The notes: generated from the letters alone by a model not told the origin. Positions 18,202-27,077 are shown, counted from the stretch's first letter. The stretch: DNA of 47,176 nt from an uncultured Lachnospiraceae bacterium (GCA_947174185.1 CAMWHY010000003.1:1-47176); one strand, 5' to 3'. Numbers and translations: made by a program.

Positions 18202-18225
18202 AAGCGCCACGCAATGGTGACGCTT
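18202..18225 (-). terminator. Possible terminator between the sigma-like gene and addB
   Basis: On the minus strand AAGCGTCAC and GTGGCGCTT pair (one G-U) around a short loop, followed by TCATTAT. The stem is good but the T-tract is poor, so termination is uncertain. It lies about 34 bp after the sigma-like gene's stop. Confidence 0.4.
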
Positions 18226-18258
18226 ATCGTGCGCAAATCTAGTGCGGAAAACATTTTC

Positions 18259-18948
18259 CTAATGAATAGCCCTGATACGGATCTGATTAAAAATCTTCTC
18301 CGCTTCAGGATAACGATACATCTTTCCAAGCTCTGCCAGCGCCCGCAGGATCTTCTGCGAGTCAACATAAGGCATGGAATATCCCCGATCTTTACAATAC
18401 ATCCTCATCTGCTGATTCAGGACCTTTTCAATATATCCGATCCTTTTTTTGATCTTAAAGGCATCCAAATGAAGGATATCCACCAGCTTCTCCATGGGAA
18501 GATTGTTAAAATAAAACGCCAGCGCCGTCTGCCTGTGAATCTCAGGAAGATTACAGATATAATTCTCCAGCGTGCGGATATATTCTAAATCATCAATCTC
18601 ATTGCCCGGAAGATAGGCATCCGCTCCAATCGGGATCTCATAAGCTCCTGCATCTTCTGCCGCCAGCATATCCTGTCTATTTACCGCCAGCCAGTCCGCG
18701 GTGAATTGGGATACCGTTTCATTCATCCATGATGCAAACTCATTGGGATTATCCAACAGGAACGCATTTTGAACAAAATAAATATACAGTTTTTCCAGCA
18801 GGGCATCTGTCTGCTGGTCATCGCAGACAATAAAGTGTATCTGATAATACATATCATCTATAGACATTTCATAGATTCTCCAGAAATCATCTGAATGCCC
18901 CTGCATAAAATATTTTGCCGATTTCACCAGTTCATAAGTTGTATTCAA
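18259..18948 (-). CDS. Sigma-70-family-like small regulator
   Basis: 229-aa protein with the layout of a short ECF-type sigma factor. Residues about 18-90 (DDFWRIYEMSIDDMYYQIHF to MNETVSQFTADWLAVNR) resemble region 2. Residues about 122-185 (YIRTLENYICNLPEIHRQTALAFYFNNLPMEKLVDIL) resemble region 4 with its helix-turn-helix. Similarity is low and the promoter-contact residues cannot be verified, so it may be a divergent or degenerate sigma factor. No anti-sigma gene is adjacent. The start is a TTG (18948-18946) with GGGGG 7 nt upstream; that G-run lies inside the right arm of a perfect inverted repeat. Confidence 0.6.
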   Translation of the reverse strand: MNTTYELVKSAKYFMQGHSDDFWRIYEMSIDDMYYQIHFIVCDDQQTDALLEKLYIYFVQNAFLLDNPNEFASWMNETVSQFTADWLAVNRQDMLAAEDAGAYEIPIGADAYLPGNEIDDLEYIRTLENYICNLPEIHRQTALAFYFNNLPMEKLVDILHLDAFKIKKRIGYIEKVLNQQMRMYCKDRGYSMPYVDSQKILRALAELGKMYRYPEAEKIFNQIRIRAIH

Positions 18949-18952
18949 TAAA

Positions 18953-19011
18953 TTACCCCCTGTTATTGAAAACTATATAATTATTGTATCAATAACAGGG
19001 GGTAACTTCAA
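18953..19011 (-). promoter_or_regulatory. Promoter and 17-bp inverted repeat overlapping the ribosome binding site
   Basis: On the minus strand: TTGAAG (19011-19006), 17-nt spacer, TACAAT (18988-18983). The spacer is exactly one arm (19005-18989) of a perfect 17-bp inverted repeat. The other arm (18969-18953) contains the GGGGG ribosome binding site of the sigma-like gene. The arms are separated by 19 nt carrying the -10 box and the likely start point. A dimeric protein could contact both promoter and leader; read-through RNA from gatB would fold into a hairpin hiding the ribosome binding site, while RNA from this promoter would contain only one arm. Confidence 0.7.
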
Positions 19012-19038
19012 GTATTTTTTTATTTTGCAGCTGCCAAC

Positions 19039-20484
19039 TTACAGAAGTTCCTTCAGCAGTTTATTGACCGTTCCGGGATCAGCTTTTCCTTTCATGATCT
19101 TCATGGTCTGTCCTACCAGAAAACCGATCGCCTTTTCTTTCCCTGCCCGATAATCAGCTACCGACTGCGGATTGGCGGCGATGACTTCCTCCACCGTCTT
19201 TCGGAGCGCCCCTTCGTCGCTGACCTGCTTCAAACCATGTTCCTCTACATACCTTTCCGGATCGATATCCTCCGCAAACATCACTTCAAAGATTTCCTTT
19301 GCAGTCGTCTGGTTGATGACCTTCTGATCCACAATCTGAATCAGTTTTGCCAGATGCTCCGGTGCAAAGCGGATCTGATCCGCATCCATATTATTTTCCT
19401 TCAGGAGACGCATCGTCTCCACCATCAGCCAGTTGGATACCTTCTTGGGCTGTCCGCAAAGCGCCGCCGCTTCCTCAAAAATATCCGCCATCCGCTTCGT
19501 GCCTGTGATGATCTCAATATCGTATTCCGGAATGTCGTATTCCTTTTTATAACGCTCTATCTTCTCCGGTCTGAATTCCGGCTGCTTTGCCCGAAGCTCG
19601 TCAAGCCACTCTTCGGAGATCTCCACAGGGATCAGGTCCGGATCTGGGAAATACCGGTAATCCTGCGCATCCTCCTTACTTCTCATGGCATAGGATTCCA
19701 TCCTCACATCATCCCAGCGCCTTGTCTCCTGCACCACTTTTTCTCCCGCCTCCAGAAGATCGATCTGGCGGTTCTTCTCCCCTTCTATGGCATGGGTGAT
19801 CGAAGTAAAGGAATTCAGATTCTTCATCTCCGTTCTGGTGCCAAACTGCTCCGAACCGACCTCACGTACAGAAAGATTGACATCCGCACGCATGGACCCC
19901 TCCTGTAGTTTACAATCGGACGCCCCAAGATACTGGATGATCATACGCAGCTTTTCCAGATATGCGATCACCTCATCCGCACTGCGCATATCAGGCTCTG
20001 ACACGATCTCAATCAGAGGGACACCGGAACGATTATAATCTACCAGACTGCAGTCGCCCCATTCGTCATGAACAAGCTTGCCCGCGTCCTCTTCCATATG
20101 GATCTCGTGAATACCGACTTTCTTTTTGACAGCATTCTGATCAGCATCCTTTGTCTCAATCTCCACATATCCGTTACGGCAGATCGGCAGATAAAGCTGC
20201 GATATCTGATAGTTCTGCGGATTGTCCGGATAGAAGTAGTTTTTCCGGTCAAATTTACAATGTCTTGTGATATCACAATTCGTCGCCAGTCCCACTGCCG
20301 CCGCATATTCCACCACCTGTTTATTGAGCACCGGAAGGGAACCCGGCATACCGGTACAGACCGGGCAGGTGTGGGTATTGGGTTCTCCGCCAAACTGGGT
20401 TGAGCAGCCGCAGAAGATCTTTGTCTTTGTAGCAAGCTCTACATGAACTTCCAAACCTATGACTGTTTCATATTCTTTTGCCAT
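19039..20484 (-). CDS. gatB: Asp/Glu-tRNA amidotransferase subunit B
   Basis: tRNA-binding and kinase subunit of GatCAB, which converts Asp-tRNA(Asn) and Glu-tRNA(Gln) to the amides in the cytosol. 481 aa, the normal length. Seen: N-terminal EYETVIGLEVHVEL, the zinc-binding FCGCSTQFG and THTCPVCTGMPGSLP, and the GatB/YqeY tail domain at the C-terminus (FLVGQTMKIMKGKADPGTVNKLLKE). AGGGG precedes the ATG. It begins 5 bp after gatA ends, in the order aspS-gatC-gatA-gatB. The 18949-19038 region downstream holds the next gene's promoter. Confidence 0.97.
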   Translation of the reverse strand: MAKEYETVIGLEVHVELATKTKIFCGCSTQFGGEPNTHTCPVCTGMPGSLPVLNKQVVEYAAAVGLATNCDITRHCKFDRKNYFYPDNPQNYQISQLYLPICRNGYVEIETKDADQNAVKKKVGIHEIHMEEDAGKLVHDEWGDCSLVDYNRSGVPLIEIVSEPDMRSADEVIAYLEKLRMIIQYLGASDCKLQEGSMRADVNLSVREVGSEQFGTRTEMKNLNSFTSITHAIEGEKNRQIDLLEAGEKVVQETRRWDDVRMESYAMRSKEDAQDYRYFPDPDLIPVEISEEWLDELRAKQPEFRPEKIERYKKEYDIPEYDIEIITGTKRMADIFEEAAALCGQPKKVSNWLMVETMRLLKENNMDADQIRFAPEHLAKLIQIVDQKVINQTTAKEIFEVMFAEDIDPERYVEEHGLKQVSDEGALRKTVEEVIAANPQSVADYRAGKEKAIGFLVGQTMKIMKGKADPGTVNKLLKELL

Positions 20485-20489
20485 ATCTA

Positions 20490-21947
20490 TTACCCCTGCC
20501 TTTCCTGAAGCTGTTCTCGAATCTTTTCATATGTGTACGCCGCCTGAATCAGCACATTTTCATTAAAGCAGTCTGCAATCATCTGCAAACCAATCGGCAG
20601 CCCTTTGGAATCAACGCCGCAGGGAACACTGATTCCCGGAAGTCCTGCAAGATTGACCGATATCGTATAGATATCGCCAAGATACATCTTGAGCGGATCA
20701 GAAAGACTGGCTCCCAGCTTGGGGGCTGTCGTCGGGGCAACAGGTCCCAGAATAATATCATATTTTTCAAATGCATCATCAAACGCCTGCTTGATCAATG
20801 CTTTTACTTTCAAAGCTTTCAGATAATATGCATCATAATATCCGGAAGACAGGACAAAAGACCCCAGCATGATACGGCGCTTTACTTCCTCGCCGAACCC
20901 TTCGGAACGCGTCTTTTTATACATGTTATGAAGCCCTTCGTATTCCGTAGTACGGTAACCATATTTGATGCCGTCAAAACGCTCCAGATTGGAGCTTGCC
21001 TCTGCATCGGCAATGGTATAATATGCCGGTATTGCATAATCCACAAGGCTTAAATCAAATTCCTCTACAATGGCACCGTGGGCTCTGAGCTCATCCGCTG
21101 CCTTTTTCACTGCTGCAGAAACCTCAGGATCCAGACCCTCGCCAAAATAATCTCTGGGAATCCCAATCTTGATCCCCTCCACATCCTCTATAAGCGCGGC
21201 CGTAAAATTCGTATCATTGCGCAAAATAGAAGTGGAATCCTTCTCATCGGCCTTTGCAATGGTTTCCAGAACAACCGCCGTATCCGTGACATCCTTACAC
21301 AAAGGACCGATCTGATCCAGCGAGGAGCCATAGGCGATCAGTCCGTACCGCGATACTGTTCCATACGTAGGCTTCAAGCCGACAACGCCGCAGAAAGCCG
21401 CCGGCTGCCGGATCGACCCCCCGGTATCGGAACCAAGCGCAAAGAAGCATTCTTTCGCTGCAACTGCCGCCGCCGAACCGCCGGAAGACCCGCCCGGCAC
21501 ATGCTCCGGATTCCAAGGGTTTTTCGTTGCACCATATGCCGAAGTCTCCGTCGTGCTTCCCATGGCAAACTCATCCATATTCGCCTTGCCAATGATCACA
21601 ACTCCCGCTTCCTGCAGATGTCTTACCGCCTCCGCCGTATAGGTGGGCACAAAATTGCCAAGGATCTTAGATGCGCAGGTGGTCAGCATCCCCTCCGTCG
21701 TCATATTGTCTTTGATCGCCACAGGAACGCCGGCCAATGGTCCCGTCAGTTCCTTTGCGTCGATCTTTTTCTGGATCAGGTCAGCCTGCCTTAACGCACC
21801 TTCCTTATCCCATGTAATATAGCAATGATATGTTCCTTCCGTCTGCTCGATCTGCTCTATGACAGCTTCCACAGCCTCTCTGACGGATACCTCTCCGGCT
21901 TGTATCTTTTTTCCCAGCTCCACTGCCGTACAATCCAATATACCCAC
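20490..21947 (-). CDS. gatA: Asp/Glu-tRNA amidotransferase subunit A
   Basis: Glutaminase subunit of GatCAB, 485 aa, of the amidase-signature family. It hydrolyses glutamine and channels the ammonia to GatB. The Ser-cisSer-Lys triad context is visible: PVAIKDNMT (Lys), PGGSSGGSAAAVAA and GSDTGGSIRQPAAFCGVVGLKPTYG. The start is a GTG at 21947 with AGGAGG 8 nt upstream. The 66-bp gap to gatC contains a small structured insertion flanked by direct repeats. Confidence 0.97.
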   Translation of the reverse strand: MGILDCTAVELGKKIQAGEVSVREAVEAVIEQIEQTEGTYHCYITWDKEGALRQADLIQKKIDAKELTGPLAGVPVAIKDNMTTEGMLTTCASKILGNFVPTYTAEAVRHLQEAGVVIIGKANMDEFAMGSTTETSAYGATKNPWNPEHVPGGSSGGSAAAVAAKECFFALGSDTGGSIRQPAAFCGVVGLKPTYGTVSRYGLIAYGSSLDQIGPLCKDVTDTAVVLETIAKADEKDSTSILRNDTNFTAALIEDVEGIKIGIPRDYFGEGLDPEVSAAVKKAADELRAHGAIVEEFDLSLVDYAIPAYYTIADAEASSNLERFDGIKYGYRTTEYEGLHNMYKKTRSEGFGEEVKRRIMLGSFVLSSGYYDAYYLKALKVKALIKQAFDDAFEKYDIILGPVAPTTAPKLGASLSDPLKMYLGDIYTISVNLAGLPGISVPCGVDSKGLPIGLQMIADCFNENVLIQAAYTYEKIREQLQERQG

Positions 21948-21963
21948 AGCCTTACCTCCTGAA

Positions 21964-22013
21964 CACTATTTCTTATAGGCAATTGCGAAACGCCCTATGT
22001 TGCACTATTTCTT
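21964..22013. repeat. 28-bp structured insert flanked by 11-bp direct repeats
   Basis: CACTATTTCTT occurs at 21964-21974 and again at 22003-22013, immediately after the gatC stop. Between the copies are 28 bp starting ATAGGCAATTGCGAAAC, whose ends ATAGG and CCTAT can pair. The same 17-mer, ATAGGCAATTGCGAAAC, occurs at 27044-27060 near another gene end. The layout resembles a very small mobile or recombination-generated element with a target duplication. Confidence 0.6.
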
Positions 22014-22307
22014 TTAGTCAAAAGTCCTTGGAACCACAAAAGTTCCGTCCTTTTCCTCCGGCGCATTGGCAAGGATATGCTCCCTGTCGTCCCCGTTTGT
22101 CACCACATCCTCACGAAATCTGTTGCATAACGGATGTACATGGCTCATGGGCTCTACGCCATCCGTATCCAGCTCTCCCAGTTGATCGATATAATCAAGC
22201 ATTTCCTCAAGATCTTTTTTCGCCTGCTCCTTCTGCGCCGCATCCAGCTCCAGCTTGGACAGGATGCCGACATATTCTATTGTTTCATCAGTAATTACAT
22301 TTGCCAT
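22014..22307 (-). CDS. gatC: Asp/Glu-tRNA amidotransferase subunit C
   Basis: Small subunit that stabilises the GatA-GatB interface; 97 aa, the standard size. It shows the family's pattern: [59 protein letters not shown] precedes the ATG. It lies 19 bp after aspS, so it belongs to the aspS transcript. Confidence 0.95.
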   Translation of the reverse strand: MANVITDETIEYVGILSKLELDAAQKEQAKKDLEEMLDYIDQLGELDTDGVEPMSHVHPLCNRFREDVVTNGDDREHILANAPEEKDGTFVVPRTFD

Positions 22308-22326
22308 AGAGCTATCCCTCCTTGCC

Positions 22327-24072
22327 TCAGTCTCTTACCTTAATGTGCACTTCTCTCAGCTGCTGTTCGGTCACTTCATTCGGCGCGCCGCACATCAGAT
22401 CCTGTGCAGTGCCGCTCATGGGGAACGGAATGACTTCACGGATATTTTCTTCCTGACGAAGCAGCATGATCATACGGTCCACTCCCGGCGCCATACCTGC
22501 GTGGGGCGGTGCGCCGAACTGAAACGCATTGTACAATGCGCCGAATTTACTCTTTAATACTTCCTCATCATATCCTGCAATTTCAAATGCTTTGACCATA
22601 ACCTCCATATCGTGGTTACGGACTGCACCGGAAGAAAGCTCCACGCCGTTGCAGACGATATCGTACTGGTATGCCAGAATCTCCAGCGGATCTTTTTCCT
22701 GCAATGCTTTCAGACCGCCCTGCGGCATAGAAAACGGATTGTGCGTAAATCCGATCTTCTTCTCCTCCTCATTATATTCATACATGGGAAAATCATTGAT
22801 ATAGCAGAAACGGTACGCATCCTTCTCAATCAGATCCAGCTTCTCGCCAAGTTCTGTTCTGATCTGTCCTGCATACAGATTGGCCCTTTCCTCCTTATCC
22901 GCGATAAAGAAGATCGTATCTCCAACCTCCAGACCTGCCAGTTCACGGAGCACTGCTTTCTTTTCCTCCGGAATGAATTTATCGATGGGTCCCTTATAGG
23001 AAAGATCCTCCATCACTTCCAGATAGCCTAAGCCGCCCATACCGATGGAATTGGCAAATTTTAATAATTTCTCATGAAAGCCCTTGGACATCTCGGCATG
23101 CACCTTGATTCCGCGGACTGTCCTGCCGTGGAACATTTTAAATGTACACTCCTGAAAGAAATCCGTCAGATCGATGATACGCAAAGGGTTACGGAGATCC
23201 GGCTTATCCGTGCCAAACTCGATCATGGCCTGTTTATAAGGGATCACCGGATAAGGCGCCTTTGTAATCTTAGCGCCCTCAGGTGCAAATTTCTCAAATA
23301 CTGCCGTCAATACTTCCTCTCCTACTGCAAAGACGTCCTCCTGTGTGGCAAAACTCATTTCAAAATCCAGCTGGTAAAATTCACCCGGAGAACGGTCCGC
23401 CCTGGCGTCCTCATCACGGAAGCACGGTGCAATCTGGAAATACTTATCAAACCCTGACGCCATCAATAGCTGCTTGTATTGCTGCGGTGCCTGCGGCAGC
23501 GCGTAAAATCTGCCCTTATATTTTCTGGAAGGCACGATGTAATCTCTGGCGCCTTCCGGAGAAGATGCACAGAGGATCGGCGTCTGAATCTCCAAAAATC
23601 CCATCTGCGTCATCTTTTCACGCAGATAAGAGATCACTTTGGAACGGAAGATCATTGCCTCCTTGACCTTCTGGTTACGAAGGTCCAGATAACGATATTT
23701 CAGACGCAGGTCTTCCCTGATCTCTTTTGATGTCATGATTTCAAAGGGCAGCTGCTTATATACCTTTCCAAGCACATCGACTGATGCGGCTTCGATCTCA
23801 ATCGTTCCGGAAGGGATCTTGGGATTGTAAGTATCCTCGGAACGCTGCTCTACCTTACCCTGAATGGACACGCAGTCCTCCTTGGTCAGACCGTCCAACA
23901 GGGACGTATCACGAAGAACCACCTGTACTACGCCGTACATATCCCGAAGATCGATAAAGGATACTCCGCCATGATCGCGGATATTCTCTATCCATCCGGC
24001 TACCCGTATCGTCTTATCAATATCAGATTCTGTAATCTGATCCAATGTTACCTCTCTGTAAATCGTACTCAT
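22327..24072 (-). CDS. aspS: Aspartyl-tRNA synthetase, bacterial type
   Basis: Class IIb aminoacyl-tRNA synthetase of 581 aa. Seen: N-terminal OB-fold anticodon domain ([23 protein letters not shown]), class II motif 2 ([24 protein letters not shown]), a GAD insertion domain, and motif 3 ([13 protein letters not shown]). The open frame runs a further 67 codons upstream, but those translate the T-box leader; GGGAG lies 7 nt before the ATG at 24072 ([10 protein letters not shown]). The operon partner gatCAB suggests this enzyme may be non-discriminating and also charge tRNA(Asn), which GatCAB would then amidate. That is inference; the anticodon-recognition residues were not tested. Confidence 0.96.
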   Translation of the reverse strand: MSTIYREVTLDQITESDIDKTIRVAGWIENIRDHGGVSFIDLRDMYGVVQVVLRDTSLLDGLTKEDCVSIQGKVEQRSEDTYNPKIPSGTIEIEAASVDVLGKVYKQLPFEIMTSKEIREDLRLKYRYLDLRNQKVKEAMIFRSKVISYLREKMTQMGFLEIQTPILCASSPEGARDYIVPSRKYKGRFYALPQAPQQYKQLLMASGFDKYFQIAPCFRDEDARADRSPGEFYQLDFEMSFATQEDVFAVGEEVLTAVFEKFAPEGAKITKAPYPVIPYKQAMIEFGTDKPDLRNPLRIIDLTDFFQECTFKMFHGRTVRGIKVHAEMSKGFHEKLLKFANSIGMGGLGYLEVMEDLSYKGPIDKFIPEEKKAVLRELAGLEVGDTIFFIADKEERANLYAGQIRTELGEKLDLIEKDAYRFCYINDFPMYEYNEEEKKIGFTHNPFSMPQGGLKALQEKDPLEILAYQYDIVCNGVELSSGAVRNHDMEVMVKAFEIAGYDEEVLKSKFGALYNAFQFGAPPHAGMAPGVDRMIMLLRQEENIREVIPFPMSGTAQDLMCGAPNEVTEQQLREVHIKVRD

Positions 24073-24137
24073 ATTTCTTCTCCCTTCCATAACCAGCCTC
24101 CATGCTGCGACTGTTTTTATTGCTCTGTTTTTTGCAT

Positions 24138-24420
24138 AAAAAATCCCGGGACACAATATCATTGTATCCCGGGACGGATTATCATAATCCGCGGTACCAC
24201 CCGCATTGAAATGAATGCTTCCTATCCGCATTCTATTTCCACTCAAAACACGTAACGTGTGCTGACGTACCATCCTAACGTATGCCCTCAGATGGTCTGC
24301 TCCGGAGCGTTCCCTATCCTGTTCCTGACCGGCTGCGCTTTCAGTCTATGACGCAGCCTCCCTGATGCCTTCGCCAGGCAGAGTCTCCTTCTTAGCATTT
24401 TCCTGTTATATATCTATACA
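24138..24420 (-). promoter_or_regulatory. T-box leader of aspS-gatCAB with terminator
   Basis: The T-box core GGGTGGTACCGCGG is at 24202-24189 (minus strand). It is followed by a terminator hairpin, arms near 24175-24165 and 24153-24143 built on GTCCCGGGATAC, and an uninterrupted T-run at 24143-24138. Upstream are Stem I-like elements including a hairpin formed by GGCTGCG and CGCAGCC and the linker GCTCCGGAGC. A possible specifier is GAU (Asp) at 24318-24316, where the 3' side of a putative Stem I emerges; this position was placed by eye. Uncharged tRNA would stabilise the antiterminator and switch the operon on. Confidence 0.92.
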
Positions 24421-24426
24421 GAAATC

Positions 24427-24455
24427 ACTATATCATTTATAAAGCAGAAACTCAA
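24427..24455 (-). promoter_or_regulatory. Promoter of the aspS T-box operon
   Basis: TTGAGT (24455-24450), 17-nt spacer, TATAGT (24432-24427) on the minus strand. The -35 box overlaps the TGA stop of the upstream diguanylate cyclase gene (24454-24452). The predicted start near 24420 gives a leader of about 350 nt. Confidence 0.75.
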
Positions 24456-26158
24456 GAATTATTTTTCTTATTTTTCATGTTTTTCTTATTTTCATACATT
24501 CTAGCATCGGCAATCTCAAATAGTTCTGCCAGTGTCTTCTCAGCGCAGCTTTCATCATAAACCGCATAACCGCTTGCAATACTTAAATCATAGCCCCTGT
24601 TCTGTTGGCTGTTATAAGCGTTCAGCTCCTCTTGCAAACGTTCGATAGCCTGCCCACACCGCTCAGCAATCTGCTCTCCTAATATAAATACTACAAATTC
24701 ATCGCCGCCGATACGATAGCAGTCGCCTTTTTCCTGTGTAAAGGCGCGGCTGATCGATTCCGCTCCCTTTTTGATCATCTGGTCGCCTTCACTATGCCCC
24801 AGCGTATCATTGACCCATTTTAAATTATTAACGTCAAATACAACGATCCCTATGCTGCCTTCTTCATGCTTTCTCTTTTCAAACTCCTCCATCTTTTCCT
24901 GAAATGCAGTGCGGTTACCGATTCCTGTCAGACCATCCATATAAGCAAGCTGGCTGACAAAATCCACATGGACTCCCTTGCGCACCGCTTCCACCGTCCT
25001 TTTCATACTGGAACCGCCGAAGCAGATGATCCAGATCAGCAGTCCGAACCGGATAAACATGGCGTTATCGCCGCCGGTCTTTAAATAATAACGGAAAACA
25101 TCAATCGCCGCCGTAACCGCAATGGAAATCAGACCGAGCCCCCGGGCAACCTGATATGTACGATTCCCCTGTTCACCCAGAAACTTAAAAGAATTTCTAA
25201 CGCCGCTATAAAACAACATTATAGCCGCCAATATCAAAATAGCATGTGCCATTGTCAGTGTCTCATGATAATCCATGATCCCCAAGAAATGAAGCACCGT
25301 ACACGCAATAAACTGTAGGGCGGAAAGAAAACAGATGCCCCTGATCAGCTTCTCAGGTTTCTGCTCAAAGGAGGCATTCAAATAAAGCATCAGAGGGATC
25401 GTAAATAGCGGGATCAATCCGCAGCTTAACAGCTGGATCATCCTGCTGTCACCGAAAAATATCTGCAGCAGATTGGTTTCCGTAAAACACCATGCGCCGA
25501 TCATAAACGCGAAAACGCCAAGATATAACAGCTCGTGGTTCTTCTCTTTCTGCATGTTCACCGGAATATCCAATACCATCAGGATTATTCCAATCAACAT
25601 GATCAGCCCTGCCGTAATGGCAGCAACCGCTTTTTCCGCAACGATATCCAATAGCTGCCCTGCCGCCATTCCAATCACCACGTGATCGATACATGCCGTG
25701 GCGTTTTCATAGACGATCATAAACCTGATTTCTACCATTTTTCCCGCATCGTCCGGAAATAAGGGGATAAAGTTCCATCTGGTCCCCTGAGATTTCATAT
25801 AAACGATATTGTCCTCATGGTACGGTTCATACCTGAGTTTTCCGCCCACATAAACCTGATAATTGATATTTTTGGACCGGAAACACAAAAATGCAATATC
25901 CCTAAGCTGCTGCGGAAGCTTATAATAAACGGAAGTCTCCTGATAAGGAGCAATTCCCTCGATCCGCTGTAAATGGGAAAGATCAGCTTCATCCCCACCC
26001 GTCAGAAACCATCCCTCTTCCACCGGAATATTACCCTGTGCCAGATCATCCCGCATCTGGGGGCCCTTATAGTAGATCACTGCCCATAGCAAAAGAATGG
26101 CAAAACATGAGACCATGATCACATATATCATTTGAATTAAATGACTGCCTTTTTTCAT
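24452..26158 (-). CDS. Membrane diguanylate cyclase (GGDEF)
   Basis: 568-aa membrane sensor enzyme predicted to make cyclic di-GMP. One N-terminal membrane helix (residues about 10-28) precedes an extracytoplasmic beta-rich region of about 140 residues. Seven or so further helices (about 175-385) follow, similar in arrangement to 7TM-DISM sensors. The cytosolic GGDEF domain begins at about 400 (LAYMDGLTGIGNRTAF) with intact active-site GGDEF at 484-488. The RxxD inhibitory site expected five residues upstream is absent (the segment reads QEKGDCYRI), so product feedback there is unlikely. The ribosome binding site is weak. With the HD-GYP protein it gives this window both synthesis and breakdown of cyclic di-GMP. 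Confidence 0.88.
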   Translation of the reverse strand: MKKGSHLIQMIYVIMVSCFAILLLWAVIYYKGPQMRDDLAQGNIPVEEGWFLTGGDEADLSHLQRIEGIAPYQETSVYYKLPQQLRDIAFLCFRSKNINYQVYVGGKLRYEPYHEDNIVYMKSQGTRWNFIPLFPDDAGKMVEIRFMIVYENATACIDHVVIGMAAGQLLDIVAEKAVAAITAGLIMLIGIILMVLDIPVNMQKEKNHELLYLGVFAFMIGAWCFTETNLLQIFFGDSRMIQLLSCGLIPLFTIPLMLYLNASFEQKPEKLIRGICFLSALQFIACTVLHFLGIMDYHETLTMAHAILILAAIMLFYSGVRNSFKFLGEQGNRTYQVARGLGLISIAVTAAIDVFRYYLKTGGDNAMFIRFGLLIWIICFGGSSMKRTVEAVRKGVHVDFVSQLAYMDGLTGIGNRTAFQEKMEEFEKRKHEEGSIGIVVFDVNNLKWVNDTLGHSEGDQMIKKGAESISRAFTQEKGDCYRIGGDEFVVFILGEQIAERCGQAIERLQEELNAYNSQQNRGYDLSIASGYAVYDESCAEKTLAELFEIADARMYENKKNMKNKKNNS

Positions 26159-26213
26159 ATCAACGATTCAACCTACGCTCTCTATAACACAATATCATAT
26201 CGGCACAGTCCCT

Positions 26214-26230
26214 ATATCCTATTAGGATAT
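26214..26230. promoter_or_regulatory. 17-bp palindrome upstream of the diguanylate cyclase gene
   Basis: ATATCCTA-T-TAGGATAT is a perfect palindrome centred about 64 bp before the ATG at 26158. There is no T-run, so it is more operator-like than terminator-like. No clear promoter pair was identified around it. Confidence 0.4.
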
Positions 26231-26290
26231 TCTTCTGCAATCTTTGTTATGTAAACCAATTCCATATTTCATAGACAGACGCGAATCTAT

Positions 26291-26944
26291 CTAGATCGAA
26301 GGAGCATATATTTTATCGAGCTCAACGACGGTCCCATTACCATCCCGGATATCCACAATGGAAACGGAACAGTTCGCCGGCACCCCGGTCCTCCAGATAT
26401 TCGTCTCGCCATCTTCAAAAAAATGCGACAACAGGCATCTTCCGGCAGCTCCATGAGTGGAGATCAGGATATTTTTTTCCGCATAGTCACTACGGGCGGA
26501 TAACTCCCGCAAAAATAATCCCGTTCGTTCCCTGACCTGCGAAAACGTCTCCCCTCCGGGAAACTGCGGAATGTTTAGTGGATCATGAAAAAACCGCTCC
26601 ATATGGTCTTCCGGCAGCACCTTACTGTCCAGAACGCATTCCCCTTCCCATTCGCCAAAAGAAATCTCCTGAATCCTATCATCCGTAATGATCGGTATAT
26701 CCGGTATGTTTCCGTTCCCCTTCGAACCGGAAAGAGCCCTGCCTCTCAGAACGCATTTTGCCGTCTCCAGTGCTCTGGTCAGCGGACTTGAAATCACAAC
26801 GTCAATCGGAACATCCGCCATTCCTTCGCCCGTCCTCAAAGCCAGTTCTATCCCTTCTTCCGCCAACGGTATATCCGTCTGTCCCTGCATACGCTTTGCT
26901 TTATTCCATGCGGTCACCCCATGACGGATAATATATAACCTCAT
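26291..26944 (-). CDS. Histidine phosphatase family protein
   Basis: 217-aa phosphohydrolase of the phosphoglycerate mutase-like clan. Catalytic RHG is at residues 7-9 in YIIRHGVTAWNKAKRMQGQTDIPL, with the second arginine in SSPLTRALETA, the acid in FGEWEG, and the second histidine in STHGAAGRCLL. These are the four expected catalytic-core elements, so it is probably active. Candidate roles include a cofactor-independent small-molecule phosphatase or alpha-ribazole phosphatase; sequence alone does not decide. AAAGG lies 11 nt before the ATG. Confidence 0.88.
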   Translation of the reverse strand: MRLYIIRHGVTAWNKAKRMQGQTDIPLAEEGIELALRTGEGMADVPIDVVISSPLTRALETAKCVLRGRALSGSKGNGNIPDIPIITDDRIQEISFGEWEGECVLDSKVLPEDHMERFFHDPLNIPQFPGGETFSQVRERTGLFLRELSARSDYAEKNILISTHGAAGRCLLSHFFEDGETNIWRTGVPANCSVSIVDIRDGNGTVVELDKIYAPSI

Positions 26945-27045
26945 AAACTCGCCATACCTTTCTTAAACTTCCTGCTGTTCGTCCTTCTGAATTCTGCTTC
27001 CAAACGACCTGACTTCCAGAACTTTTACATTTTTTACATTAAGAT

Positions 27046-27077
27046 AGGCAATTGCGAAACTGCATCCACAATTGCCT
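27046..27077. repeat. Hairpin containing the dispersed GGCAATTGCGAAAC motif
   Basis: AGGCAATTG (27046-27054) and CAATTGCCT (27069-27077) form a perfect 9-bp stem with a 14-nt loop. It lies in the 256-bp gap 26945-27200 that separates the dehydrogenase gene from the histidine phosphatase gene. T residues follow only on the plus strand, where no gene ends, so a terminator role is doubtful. The left side shares 17 identical bases (27044-27060) with the insert after gatC. Nothing else is evident in this gap. Confidence 0.55.

Noticed and set aside
24073-24273. 67-codon N-terminal extension of AspRS
   Set aside because: These codons lie in the T-box leader, including the conserved T-box sequence and terminator; the standard AspRS start with GGGAG is at 24072.
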